Positions 49,232 to 56,571 of a stretch of DNA of 64,000 nucleotides are shown here, one piece after another. The stretch spans positions 124,001-188,000 of the forward strand of contig NZ_JACBJQ010000003.1 in NCBI RefSeq assembly GCF_013404075.1, written 5' to 3'. Origin of the DNA: Mycolicibacterium vinylchloridicum. GTDB taxonomy: Bacteria > Actinomycetota > Actinomycetes > Mycobacteriales > Mycobacteriaceae. The first letter of the stretch is position 1; the number at the start of each line of letters is the position of its first letter. The notes beneath the pieces are model-generated. The model had not been told where the DNA came from, did not search any database, and was given only the letters and a program-made list of their open reading frames with translations. A program made the translations under genes and the position numbers.

Positions 49232-50410
49232 ATGACCACATCACTGCCACGCCCGGACCGAATCCGGCGCGCGATCGAGCTCCTGCGAAACGAGACCACC
49301 GACAAGTTCGACGACGTGGTGGCGTTCTCCGCGCACGAATTCACCGACCCCGAACTGGCCCAGCGCGAGCGCGACCTGATCTTCGGCAGGGTTCCTTCGA
49401 TCGTCGCCCACAGCTCGGAGGTCGACAAGCCCTACGACTTCATGACCGTGCAGATGCCGCGCAACAACGTGCTGCTGGTGCGTCAGAAGGATGGCGGCGT
49501 AAAGGCTTTCGTCAACCTCTGCCGTCACCGCGGCGCGTTGCTCGAAGACAACGAGAAGGGGCGCTGCAGGTTCTTCTCCTGCGCCTACCACCGGTGGTCC
49601 TATGACCCGGACGGCTCGCTGCGAATGATCACCCGCGATAACACTTTCGGCGACATCGATCGCAGCAAGCACGGGCTTGTGGAACTGCCCTGCGAGGAGC
49701 GGCACGGATTCATCTGGATCGTCGACAGTGCTTCTGCCACAATCGATGTCGCTAGCTGGCTCGGACCGGAGATGGATGGCATTCTGGCCGGCTACGGCCT
49801 CGGGGATCTGGTGTGCTTCCGGGCGGCGGGCTTCGACGAGCCCACCAATTGGAAGATCATGCAGGACGCGTTCCTGGATGGTTACCACATTCAGTACGCT
49901 CACCCGAACTCCGCCGGAAAGATCATTCACACCAACGTGATGGCGTTCGAGGACTTCGGCAGGCACTGTCGGTTCATCGCCCCGCGGAAGTCGATCGACC
50001 GCTGGCTGGAAGAGGATCCCGGTGATCGCCCGCTGGACCCCTATGTCACCGAAACTCACTTCCTGCTGCCCAACAGCACCCTGCTTCGTCAACCGGATCA
50101 CTTTCAGCTGTTGACCTTCCGTCCTCATCCGACCGATGCGACGAAGTCCCGGATGGAGCAACGGCTGATGGTCCCCAAGCTGGAGGTCTCCGGAATGGAC
50201 GGCGACCACTGGAACCATCGGTGGGAAAAGAACTGGGAGATCCTCCTGACCGTGCTGCACAGCGAGGACTTTCCCCTCCTGCGAAACTCCCAGCAGGGCA
50301 TGGGCAGTGCCGATGCCGGAGACATGGTGCTTGGCCGGAACGAGACGGCCAACCAGGTGTTCCGGCGGGAGACCAAGAGGCTCCTCGCCGAGGGCGCCGC
50401 GCCCTCGTAG
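49232..50410 (+). CDS. Rieske non-haem iron oxygenase, alpha subunit
   Basis: A 392-residue ring-hydroxylating-type oxygenase. The Rieske 2Fe-2S motif is C97-x-H99-x17-C117-x2-H120. The catalytic mononuclear iron site is seen as D-x-x-x-D-x-x-H-x-x-x-x-H with H219 and H224. Such single-component alpha subunits in mycobacteria include KshA-like steroid and terpenoid oxygenases, but the sequence does not let me name it. Seven bases separate it from the P450 stop. A reductase gene is not nearby. Confidence 0.92.
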   Translation: MTTSLPRPDRIRRAIELLRNETTDKFDDVVAFSAHEFTDPELAQRERDLIFGRVPSIVAHSSEVDKPYDFMTVQMPRNNVLLVRQKDGGVKAFVNLCRHRGALLEDNEKGRCRFFSCAYHRWSYDPDGSLRMITRDNTFGDIDRSKHGLVELPCEERHGFIWIVDSASATIDVASWLGPEMDGILAGYGLGDLVCFRAAGFDEPTNWKIMQDAFLDGYHIQYAHPNSAGKIIHTNVMAFEDFGRHCRFIAPRKSIDRWLEEDPGDRPLDPYVTETHFLLPNSTLLRQPDHFQLLTFRPHPTDATKSRMEQRLMVPKLEVSGMDGDHWNHRWEKNWEILLTVLHSEDFPLLRNSQQGMGSADAGDMVLGRNETANQVFRRETKRLLAEGAAPS

Positions 50411-50417
50411 CACCGCG

Positions 50418-51275
50418 ATGATCAAATACGAATGGCGCACCGAACTTAGCCGGCCTGAGGCCGATGAGCTGGCCGGTCTGCTGGCACGAGCGGCGGCCTA
50501 CGATGCGGAGCCCGGTTACACCACCATCGATTTCGCCGACGTGGCGCAGTCCTTGGCGACCGAGGATTCACCTGATCGGCACCTTCTGATCTGGATGCTT
50601 CCGCATGCCACTGCGATGGACGAACCGAACGCTGAAGAGTGCATCGCCGGTCTGCTCCGTCTCGCCGGAGCGGCGGGTGGACGCGCTGAGGCCGCGGCCG
50701 TGATCGATCCCGGGCTGCGGTCGATCGGCATCATGACGCTGCTGCTCGAGCAGGTCGGGCTCGTCACGTCGGGTCCGGGCGGTTGGCTGGGGACCGGCGC
50801 GCACACGATCACCGCATGGGCCCGTGGCAACCATCCGGCCAGCGGCCGGCTCAGCGACAGATTTCTGATCCCGCGCACACACCGGGTCTGGCAACTGATC
50901 CGCGGTATCGAATCCGAATCGGACCTCGCCGCGCCGGTGCTCGAACCCTGTGGATCCACCGCCGGCGGACCCCGGTATGCGCTGCGGGAGGCGGGCCGGG
51001 TCGTCGGCACGGTCGCGCTGAATCGCCAGCCCGTCGGTTCGGAGGAATTCGGCGACTGTGCGGTCGTGGACTTCATCGACGCCGCGCCATCGGCTCCGCC
51101 GGGGGCCCTGCGACGTCTGCTCGACGGTGCCGTCGCAGTCGCCGCGGAGGTGGGACTCTCCGGCGCGGTCGTTCATGTCGATTCCGGTGACGCCCGAATT
51201 GTCAACGCCGCCCGGCTGGCAGGTTTCCATCACGATCGCACGGACGTGCGTTACCAACTCGGAGGCAGCAGTTGA
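50418..51275 (+). CDS. GNAT-like protein (MshD-like layout), tentative
   Basis: A 285-residue protein. The start is ATG 50418, seven bases after the Rieske gene stop. The second half (about 190-285) resembles a GNAT acetyltransferase: paired strands R-Y-A-L-R-E-A-G-R-V-V-G-T-V-A-L, A-V-V-D-F-I-D-A-A-P, then a helix and the segment N-A-A-R-L-A-G-F, which often marks the GNAT C-terminal strand. The first half has a weaker A-A-V-I-D-P-x-L-R-S-I-G-I-M-T-L-L, reminiscent of a degenerate acetyl-CoA-binding loop, giving a two-domain layout like mycothiol synthase MshD. It is an odd member of a catabolic operon, and the function is unclear. Confidence 0.55.
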   Translation: MIKYEWRTELSRPEADELAGLLARAAAYDAEPGYTTIDFADVAQSLATEDSPDRHLLIWMLPHATAMDEPNAEECIAGLLRLAGAAGGRAEAAAVIDPGLRSIGIMTLLLEQVGLVTSGPGGWLGTGAHTITAWARGNHPASGRLSDRFLIPRTHRVWQLIRGIESESDLAAPVLEPCGSTAGGPRYALREAGRVVGTVALNRQPVGSEEFGDCAVVDFIDAAPSAPPGALRRLLDGAVAVAAEVGLSGAVVHVDSGDARIVNAARLAGFHHDRTDVRYQLGGSS

Positions 51276-52042
51276 ACACCGTTGTGCCACAACAATTGAA
51301 TACCGTTGTGCCAGAGGAGCTCGCTGCGACGGTCGAGGCGCACGGCAAGGCCGTCGCAGCTGCCGACAACGACGCTGTGTTGGCCGACTTCCTGCCGGAC
51401 CGCATCGGTCAGCTCATCGCGTCGGCCGATGTGCCGAACCGCTTGACGGGCTTCGAGGTACGTAGCATCACCGGCGTCGAAGACGGTCGCTACGACGCGG
51501 TGATCCGCTACATCACACCCGATCACGACTGGTTTGAACTGCGCAGCCGCTGGGTGCAGTTCGACGACGGCACGTGGCGGGTGGTCAGCGTCCGCAACAT
51601 CCCCGACACGCCCCCGTGGATGGACCTGGCCGGGCCGTCCGATGACGGGCTCGACACACCGCACTGGGAGGGCCTGCGTGATGGCAGACTCCTTCTGCAG
51701 CAGTGTGCCGGCTGCGGAAGCTGGATCTGGGCGCCCCGGCCGATCTGCCCGCAATGCCATTCGTTTGAATTGCGTTGGCAGCAGGTCGAACCGGTGGGAA
51801 CGATCTATTCGTGGACCAGAACCTGGCAGCCGTTCGGCCGGGAAGCGACCGGGCATCTGCCCTACGTCGTGGTTCTCGTCGAACTGCCCGGGGCCGGAAA
51901 CCGCCGCGTGGTGGGCGTATTGGCGCATGCCGACGGGGTGAACCCCACGATCGGGGCAGCGGTGCGAGGTCACGTCGAGTCGCCTCCCGACGACGAACAC
52001 TGGCCGCTGGTCCGGTGGCAGTTGGACGGGGCGGCCCGATGA
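51272..52042 (+). CDS. NTF2/SnoaL-like plus DUF35 zinc-ribbon/OB-fold protein
   Basis: A 256-residue two-domain protein. Residues about 14-112 resemble the NTF2/SnoaL fold. Residues about 125-256 are a DUF35-type rubredoxin-like zinc ribbon, with cysteines C145, C148, C159 and C162, followed by an OB-fold. DUF35 proteins pair with thiolase-like enzymes such as Ltp2, where steroid ChsH2-DUF35 carries a MaoC domain instead of NTF2. TTG 51272 is the start, overlapping the previous stop, with GGAGG about seven bases upstream. The N-terminus repeats L-N-T-V-V-P twice. It overlaps the thiolase gene by 4 bp. Confidence 0.85.
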   Translation: MNTVVPQQLNTVVPEELAATVEAHGKAVAAADNDAVLADFLPDRIGQLIASADVPNRLTGFEVRSITGVEDGRYDAVIRYITPDHDWFELRSRWVQFDDGTWRVVSVRNIPDTPPWMDLAGPSDDGLDTPHWEGLRDGRLLLQQCAGCGSWIWAPRPICPQCHSFELRWQQVEPVGTIYSWTRTWQPFGREATGHLPYVVVLVELPGAGNRRVVGVLAHADGVNPTIGAAVRGHVESPPDDEHWPLVRWQLDGAAR

Positions 52043-53205
52043 GGCCCTTCCGCGGCGCCACCGCTGTCGTCGGCGTCGGCGCGACCGAGTACTACAAGCG
52101 CGGCACGAGCCCCTTCTCGTCGGCTCAACTGGTCTTGCAGGCGATCTTGCGGGCTTGCGAGGATGCTGGGGCCGACCCACGGTCGGTCGACGGATTCGTC
52201 TCCTACGCCAGCGATTCGAGCGAAGGGCTCGTGCTGGGCGCCGCGCTGGGCGTTCGTGAGGTCCGGTGGTCGACTCAGGTCTGGGGCGGCGGGGGAGGCG
52301 GCGTTGCCGCGGCCGTGAATTGCGCGGCGGCAGCGGTCTACAGCGGTCAAGCCGACTGCGTCGTGGTCTATCGCGGCCTCAGCGAGGGCACCGACGGGCG
52401 CGGGGCGTACAACAAGGGCCACATGGGCCACCTCTACACCGCGCACGGCATGCTGGCACCGGCACAGGTCTGCGCCTTGCGCACCCAGCGGATGCTGGAG
52501 GTCGACCGGGTGCCCGCATCCGCACTCGAAGCGGTGGCGCTGGCCGGCTATCGCCATGCCCAGAACAATCCGAACGCGGTGGCGTATGGGCGCCCGCTGG
52601 ATCATGACCATTACCAACGCAGCCGGTTGATCTCCGAACCGTTGCGGCTGTTCGATTGTTCCCGCGAAAATGACGGTGCTACAGCACTTCTCGTGGTTCG
52701 ATCCGACCGGGTGGGCGAGTACCGCGGCCGCCCCGCCTATATCCTTTCCGGCGTTCAAGGCGCGGCGGCAGGATGGAACGAGTCCGTCGAGAACGAACAC
52801 GACTACACCAGCGCAGGTTTCCATCCCGCGATGGTGCAGCGGCTGTGGGCCGGCGCACAGATCGGGCCGAGGGACGTCGACGTGGCGCAGGTCTACGAGA
52901 ACTTCACCGGACCCGCTGTCGCGGCGATGATCGACCACGGGTTGTGCCCCAATGGTCCGGCGGCCGGCGACTACCTGACGCCTGCCAACCTCACGGTCGG
53001 CGGCGGGGGCCTGCCGATCAACACCGCGGGAGGCAACATCGCCGAAGGATTCGTCCACGGTATCGGGCTGGTGGCCGAGGCGGTACGTCAGATCCGCGGT
53101 GGCTCACCAAATCCGGTGGACAACGCCGACATCTCACTTCTGATCGGCGGCCCCATGGCACCATTGGTGAGCTCCACCGTATTCGGCTCAGCAGCAACGA
53201 TCTGA
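52039..53205 (+). CDS. Thiolase-fold protein, Ltp2-like (probable aldolase partner of DUF35)
   Basis: A 388-residue thiolase superfamily protein. The segment where thiolases carry the nucleophilic Cys reads G-G-G-G-G-G-V-A-A-A-V-N-C, so the usual cysteine context is lost. Y286 in V-Y-E-N-F-T and H340 in F-V-H-G-I-G resemble Ltp2-type steroid retro-aldolases, where tyrosines are the catalytic residues. The preceding DUF35 gene overlaps it by 4 bp, the known Ltp2-DUF35 layout. A carbon-carbon bond-cleaving role on a CoA-activated side chain is likely but not proven; classical thiolysis is less likely. Confidence 0.85.
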   Translation: MRPFRGATAVVGVGATEYYKRGTSPFSSAQLVLQAILRACEDAGADPRSVDGFVSYASDSSEGLVLGAALGVREVRWSTQVWGGGGGGVAAAVNCAAAAVYSGQADCVVVYRGLSEGTDGRGAYNKGHMGHLYTAHGMLAPAQVCALRTQRMLEVDRVPASALEAVALAGYRHAQNNPNAVAYGRPLDHDHYQRSRLISEPLRLFDCSRENDGATALLVVRSDRVGEYRGRPAYILSGVQGAAAGWNESVENEHDYTSAGFHPAMVQRLWAGAQIGPRDVDVAQVYENFTGPAVAAMIDHGLCPNGPAAGDYLTPANLTVGGGGLPINTAGGNIAEGFVHGIGLVAEAVRQIRGGSPNPVDNADISLLIGGPMAPLVSSTVFGSAATI

Positions 53206-53231
53206 CCGAGTTCACAGGATCGAGGAGGACG

Positions 53232-54755
53232 ATGGCCGCGACCGTGGCATCGGCATTGCGCTGGTGGGCCAGGACCAAAGGTGACCACAGTGCGTTGATC
53301 ATCGGCGAGGACGAGATCGGTTATCGCCGGTTGCACCAGTGGACCAGCAGGTTGGCCAGAAAGCTGGCCGACGATGGAGTCAAACCCGGCGACCGGGTCG
53401 GACTTCTCGCGCCCAACGTTGTCCAATGGCCGATCGCCGCGATGGCGGTGATGAAGTGCGGGGCGACGCTGGTACCACTGAACGCGCGCCTGAAGCCGGC
53501 CGAGATCCGCAAGATCGCCGACGATGCTGAGATCAGCGCGGTGATCGCCGCACCCACCTACGTCGCCGGAGTCGACGAGGCGCGCGGCGCGGGACGCGAA
53601 TTCACGCTCTGGACGCTCGATATCGTTGAGGCACAACGCAACGGCGATCCGGACGACTTCGCGATCGAACCGGACCCCGAGGACCCGATTGCGGTGATCT
53701 TCACCAGTGGGTCGACCGGGTTGTCCAAGGGGGTGGTCCTGACCAGCCGGACGTTGATGGGCATGGTGTTGGAGAACACCCTAACCGAGGAGGGTTTCCG
53801 GCCCGGCACCGTCACCCTGCTGGTCCTGCCACTGGCGTTCACCCCTGGGCTGGTATACGGGCTGTTGATCACCTCGGTACTCGGCGGCACTCTGGTCGTG
53901 GAGCCGGAGCTGAATCCGTCACGAGCGGTGACGCTGATCGAGAAGCATTCGGTCCGCGCCCTTTTCGGTGTCCCGCTGGTCTTCGAAGCGCTGTCCAGTG
54001 CCGAGGAGTTCGCCGAAGCCGATCTGAGTTCGCTGCAGACGGCGATCGTCGGTGGCGCTGCCGTGCCGGTCGACCTGCTGCGACGCTGGGCCGACAAGGG
54101 CGTACTGCTGCGTCAGATCTACGGAATGACCGAAGCCGGAGGGGTGGCCACGGCAACTCTGAAAGCCGAGGCACTCGAGCACCCGGACTCGTGCGGCAGT
54201 GGATCGATTTTCACCGAAGTCGCCGTGATGCTCGATGACGGGTCGATGGCGGGCCCTGGGGAGCCGGGCGAGCTGGTGGTCCGCGGGCCCGGTGTCACGC
54301 CGGCTTATTGGAACGATCCGCAGACCACTGCGGCAGCGATCCGCGACGGCTGGCTGCACAGCGGTGACGTCGGCGTCCGCGATGAACAGGGCCGCATCAC
54401 GTTCCTCGATCGCATCAAGGAACTCATCATCTCCGGCGGTATCAACATCTCACCGGTCGAGCTCGAGTCCGCCATCAGAACACTCGACGGCGTCGAGGAG
54501 GTCGCCGTCATCGCGGCGCCCGATCCGCGCTTCGGGGAGACGCCGGCGGCGATCATCACTGTCACCGCGGGCTCACGTCTCGACGAATCCACCGTGGTCG
54601 GGCATTGCGAAGCGATCCTGTCGGACTACAAGGTCCCGCGCTACATCGTGCTTCGCAGCGATCCACTGCCCCGGCTGCCCAATGGAAAGTTGGACAAGCC
54701 GGCCATCCGCGACGAGTACCGCGACATACCCGAGCGGTTCAATCGGGTGCGGTGA
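53232..54755 (+). CDS. Acyl-CoA synthetase (AMP-forming, FadD-like)
   Basis: A 507-residue adenylate-forming ligase. The phosphate-binding motif V-I-F-T-S-G-S-T-G-L-S-K-G is at about 155-167, Y-G-M-T-E-A in the middle, H-S-G-D-V later, and the catalytic lysine in L-P-N-G-K-L-D-K. ATG 53232 has GAGGAGG upstream; a longer frame reading through the thiolase gene is a shadow. Last gene of the operon starting at 47098. It would activate the substrate acid to CoA for the thiolase-like step. Confidence 0.92.
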   Translation: MAATVASALRWWARTKGDHSALIIGEDEIGYRRLHQWTSRLARKLADDGVKPGDRVGLLAPNVVQWPIAAMAVMKCGATLVPLNARLKPAEIRKIADDAEISAVIAAPTYVAGVDEARGAGREFTLWTLDIVEAQRNGDPDDFAIEPDPEDPIAVIFTSGSTGLSKGVVLTSRTLMGMVLENTLTEEGFRPGTVTLLVLPLAFTPGLVYGLLITSVLGGTLVVEPELNPSRAVTLIEKHSVRALFGVPLVFEALSSAEEFAEADLSSLQTAIVGGAAVPVDLLRRWADKGVLLRQIYGMTEAGGVATATLKAEALEHPDSCGSGSIFTEVAVMLDDGSMAGPGEPGELVVRGPGVTPAYWNDPQTTAAAIRDGWLHSGDVGVRDEQGRITFLDRIKELIISGGINISPVELESAIRTLDGVEEVAVIAAPDPRFGETPAAIITVTAGSRLDESTVVGHCEAILSDYKVPRYIVLRSDPLPRLPNGKLDKPAIRDEYRDIPERFNRVR

Positions 54756-54772
54756 CTGCCGAGATCGGCAGT
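54755..54772. terminator. Inverted repeat between convergent genes, possible terminator
   Basis: The 18-bp element ACTGCCGAGATCGGCAGT has 8-bp arms with a 2-base centre. It lies between the convergent acyl-CoA synthetase stop (54755) and the small membrane protein gene (stop side 54779). There is no U-tract, as is common in mycobacteria. Confidence 0.4.
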
Positions 54773-54778
54773 CGGCCA

Positions 54779-54982
54779 CTAGCAGATCGCGGCTGCCGCG
54801 ATCAGTCCGAAGGCGATGAGCACGATGCTCAGCACGGCTGCTGAGTGGCCCATCGACAGTGCCACGACCACGCCGACTATGCCGGCGATGACGACGACGA
54901 TCATCAGGAAAGCCATCACGCCCCGGTGCGGGTTGATCGCACTGGACGGAAGGGGCCTTCTAGAAGGGTGCATGCCGTTCAT
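54779..54982 (-). CDS. Small membrane protein, two hydrophobic helices
   Basis: A 67-residue protein. A basic, Pro-rich N-terminus (about 1-20) is followed by two hydrophobic stretches (about 23-42 and 46-66). ATG 54982 has GGAGG six bases upstream; a longer frame would extend upstream without signal. No family is recognised. A CRP-like palindrome lies about 45 bases upstream. Confidence 0.65.
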   Translation of the reverse strand: MNGMHPSRRPLPSSAINPHRGVMAFLMIVVVIAGIVGVVVALSMGHSAAVLSIVLIAFGLIAAAAIC

Positions 54983-55025
54983 CGAACACCTCCGGTTGTG
55001 ACCTGAGTCATCAATTGGAGCATAG

Positions 55026-55039
55026 GTGATGTACATCAC
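55026..55039. promoter_or_regulatory. CRP-like palindrome GTGATGTACATCAC
   Basis: A perfect 14-bp palindrome that fits GTGA-N6-TCAC, the core of cyclic-AMP receptor protein sites, which mycobacterial Crp also recognises. It lies upstream of the small membrane protein gene, with TATGCT as a possible -10 box just downstream on the minus strand. Confidence 0.55.
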
Positions 55040-55084
55040 AAACTGGCCACGCCGAGCTACCTGAATGGCTCTCGACCGGCTCAT

Positions 55085-55888
55085 TCACAGACCGGCCCGC
55101 TCCAAGGCTTCGTCGAACTCCTGGGACGCCACCTTGTGGCCCTTACCCGCGGCGATCGCGCGCTCGTAGACCTGTGCAAGCTCACCGCTGACCAGGGCGA
55201 ACCTCGCATCCCAGGTCTGTGAGTCGAATCGCCAGTAGCCGGTGATGTCGTACTGGTCGATGGTCCAGCCTCGACCGCGCAGGTGTTTGCGGACCTCGCG
55301 AGACACCGCGGCTTCGCCGGCGAACCAGCAGTAGCCCTGGGCAGGGAGGTCGACCTGGCGAACGAGGTGCGCCAGCCGGCTCGGTGCGAACCCGTTGCCG
55401 GTGCCCAGGCTCGGAACGACCGTCATGCCGGGGCGGACCGGAAGATAGTCCAGGTCGTGATGGTCGGCGGCCTCGACGACGACGGTGGTCGCCACGGCCG
55501 GCGGTGTCTCCTCGAGGATCCGCGCCGTGGCCGGCAGGCCCGAGAGGTCGGTGACGAGCAGTTGCCATGCGGTTCCCGGCGGCCGCCGGTACCACGCTCG
55601 GGCGTGGTCGAGCCCGACCCGGTCCCCGGCGTTGACGGTCTGCGCCCAGGTGCTGCCGCGACCGCCGGTGTGCAGCACGACGTCGAGGTCGATCTGGTCG
55701 CCGTCGTGGCGGCGCACCGAGTAGGTGCGGCCTTCCTCGGGTGTGGTGGGGTCGAAATACACCCCGACGGCGCAGTCGCCGCCGACCGGGAGGGCCACCG
55801 ACTCGGGCTCGTCGACACGCAGGCTGATCCGGCGCAGCCGCGGACTGAGCTGGACCGTCTCGATGACGGACGCGGGCGAGAAGCTCAT
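55085..55888 (-). CDS. Siderophore-interacting-protein-like FAD/NAD(P)H reductase
   Basis: A 267-residue protein of the siderophore-interacting (ViuB/SIP) family. The FAD-binding motif R-T-Y-S-V-R is near residue 54. The C-terminal NAD(P)H-binding half carries Y-C-W-F-A-G-E-A, and Y-D-I-T-G-Y-W-R lies beyond it. SIP proteins reduce ferric siderophores in the cytosol, but family members also act as general flavin reductases and could supply electrons to the nearby P450. It directly follows the TetR gene (stop 55889) and is co-transcribed with it. Confidence 0.85.
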   Translation of the reverse strand: MSFSPASVIETVQLSPRLRRISLRVDEPESVALPVGGDCAVGVYFDPTTPEEGRTYSVRRHDGDQIDLDVVLHTGGRGSTWAQTVNAGDRVGLDHARAWYRRPPGTAWQLLVTDLSGLPATARILEETPPAVATTVVVEAADHHDLDYLPVRPGMTVVPSLGTGNGFAPSRLAHLVRQVDLPAQGYCWFAGEAAVSREVRKHLRGRGWTIDQYDITGYWRFDSQTWDARFALVSGELAQVYERAIAAGKGHKVASQEFDEALERAGL

Positions 55889-56497
55889 CTACGACGCCCG
55901 GGCGGCGCCGACTGTGATGGCGGTGAGGGTGGCGACGAGCGTGTCCTCATCGGTATCGATATCGCCGTGCAGCCAAGCGCTGATCAGCTCCGTAGCGGCG
56001 GTGACCATTGCCCTGGTCGCGAGCATGCGGTCCACCGACGGCTTGGGACGCCCTTCGAACGGCATTGCTTCGGCGGCGATGCGTTCGGTGAACTCGCTGA
56101 TCTCCCGTTGCTGGAGCTGGCGAAGCCGCGGGAATCCAGGCGACTCCATGTACAGGCGCGAATCGGCGGCGCTGGCCACCAATGTCTGCACCACCGTGCG
56201 CAGCACACCGTGGGCACGTTCGGCCAGGGGAGCGGTGGCCAGCACCGCCTCCATCGCGACCTTGAGCCGGTCGTACAGCGCCTCGGCGCAGGCGTCCAGA
56301 AGGTCGTCCTTCGTGCTGAATTCGGCGTAGAAGTAGCGCTTGCTGAGTTTGGCTCGCTGGCACACCAGGTCGACGGTCAACGGCGCAATGCCACCCTCGG
56401 CGATCAGTTCGCCGGCCGCTTCGAGCAGCCGTTCGCGGCGCTCTTGCGAGCGTTGTTCGGAGCTGAGCCCGCCGTAGGTGCGTCCCTCGACAGTCAT
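55889..56497 (-). CDS. TetR family transcriptional regulator, divergent from a P450 gene
   Basis: A 202-residue TetR protein. The helix-turn-helix is at about residues 40-61 with L-S-K-R-Y-F-Y-A-E-F-S-T-K-D, a form found in lipid and efflux regulators. It is divergent from the P450 gene starting at 56572, with a 30-bp inverted repeat between them that it probably binds. It abuts the SIP-like gene, so it would control SIP, P450 and itself. Confidence 0.9.
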   Translation of the reverse strand: MTVEGRTYGGLSSEQRSQERRERLLEAAGELIAEGGIAPLTVDLVCQRAKLSKRYFYAEFSTKDDLLDACAEALYDRLKVAMEAVLATAPLAERAHGVLRTVVQTLVASAADSRLYMESPGFPRLRQLQQREISEFTERIAAEAMPFEGRPKPSVDRMLATRAMVTAATELISAWLHGDIDTDEDTLVATLTAITVGAARAS

Positions 56498-56529
56498 GAC
56501 GACATCTTGACCTATCTGTGGCGTGCATC

Positions 56530-56559
56530 ATAATCTAGAACGCAATCGTTCCAGATTAT
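56530..56559. promoter_or_regulatory. 30-bp inverted repeat, operator of the TetR/P450 pair
   Basis: Arms of 13 bp, ATAATCTAGAACG and CGTTCCAGATTAT, are separated by CAAT, with one mismatch (A versus G at position 8 of the arm). It lies between the TetR start (56497) and the P450 start (56572), ending two bases before the Shine-Dalgarno AGGAG, so repressor binding would block the P450 promoter. Confidence 0.8.
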
Positions 56560-56571
56560 AAGGAGTTGTCG

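Noticed and set aside
47098..54755. Naming the Rieske enzyme KshA or the P450 CYP125/CYP142
   Set aside because: Only general motifs are visible, and the context (NTF2-DUF35, aldehyde dehydrogenases) does not match the known cholesterol operons closely enough for a symbol.
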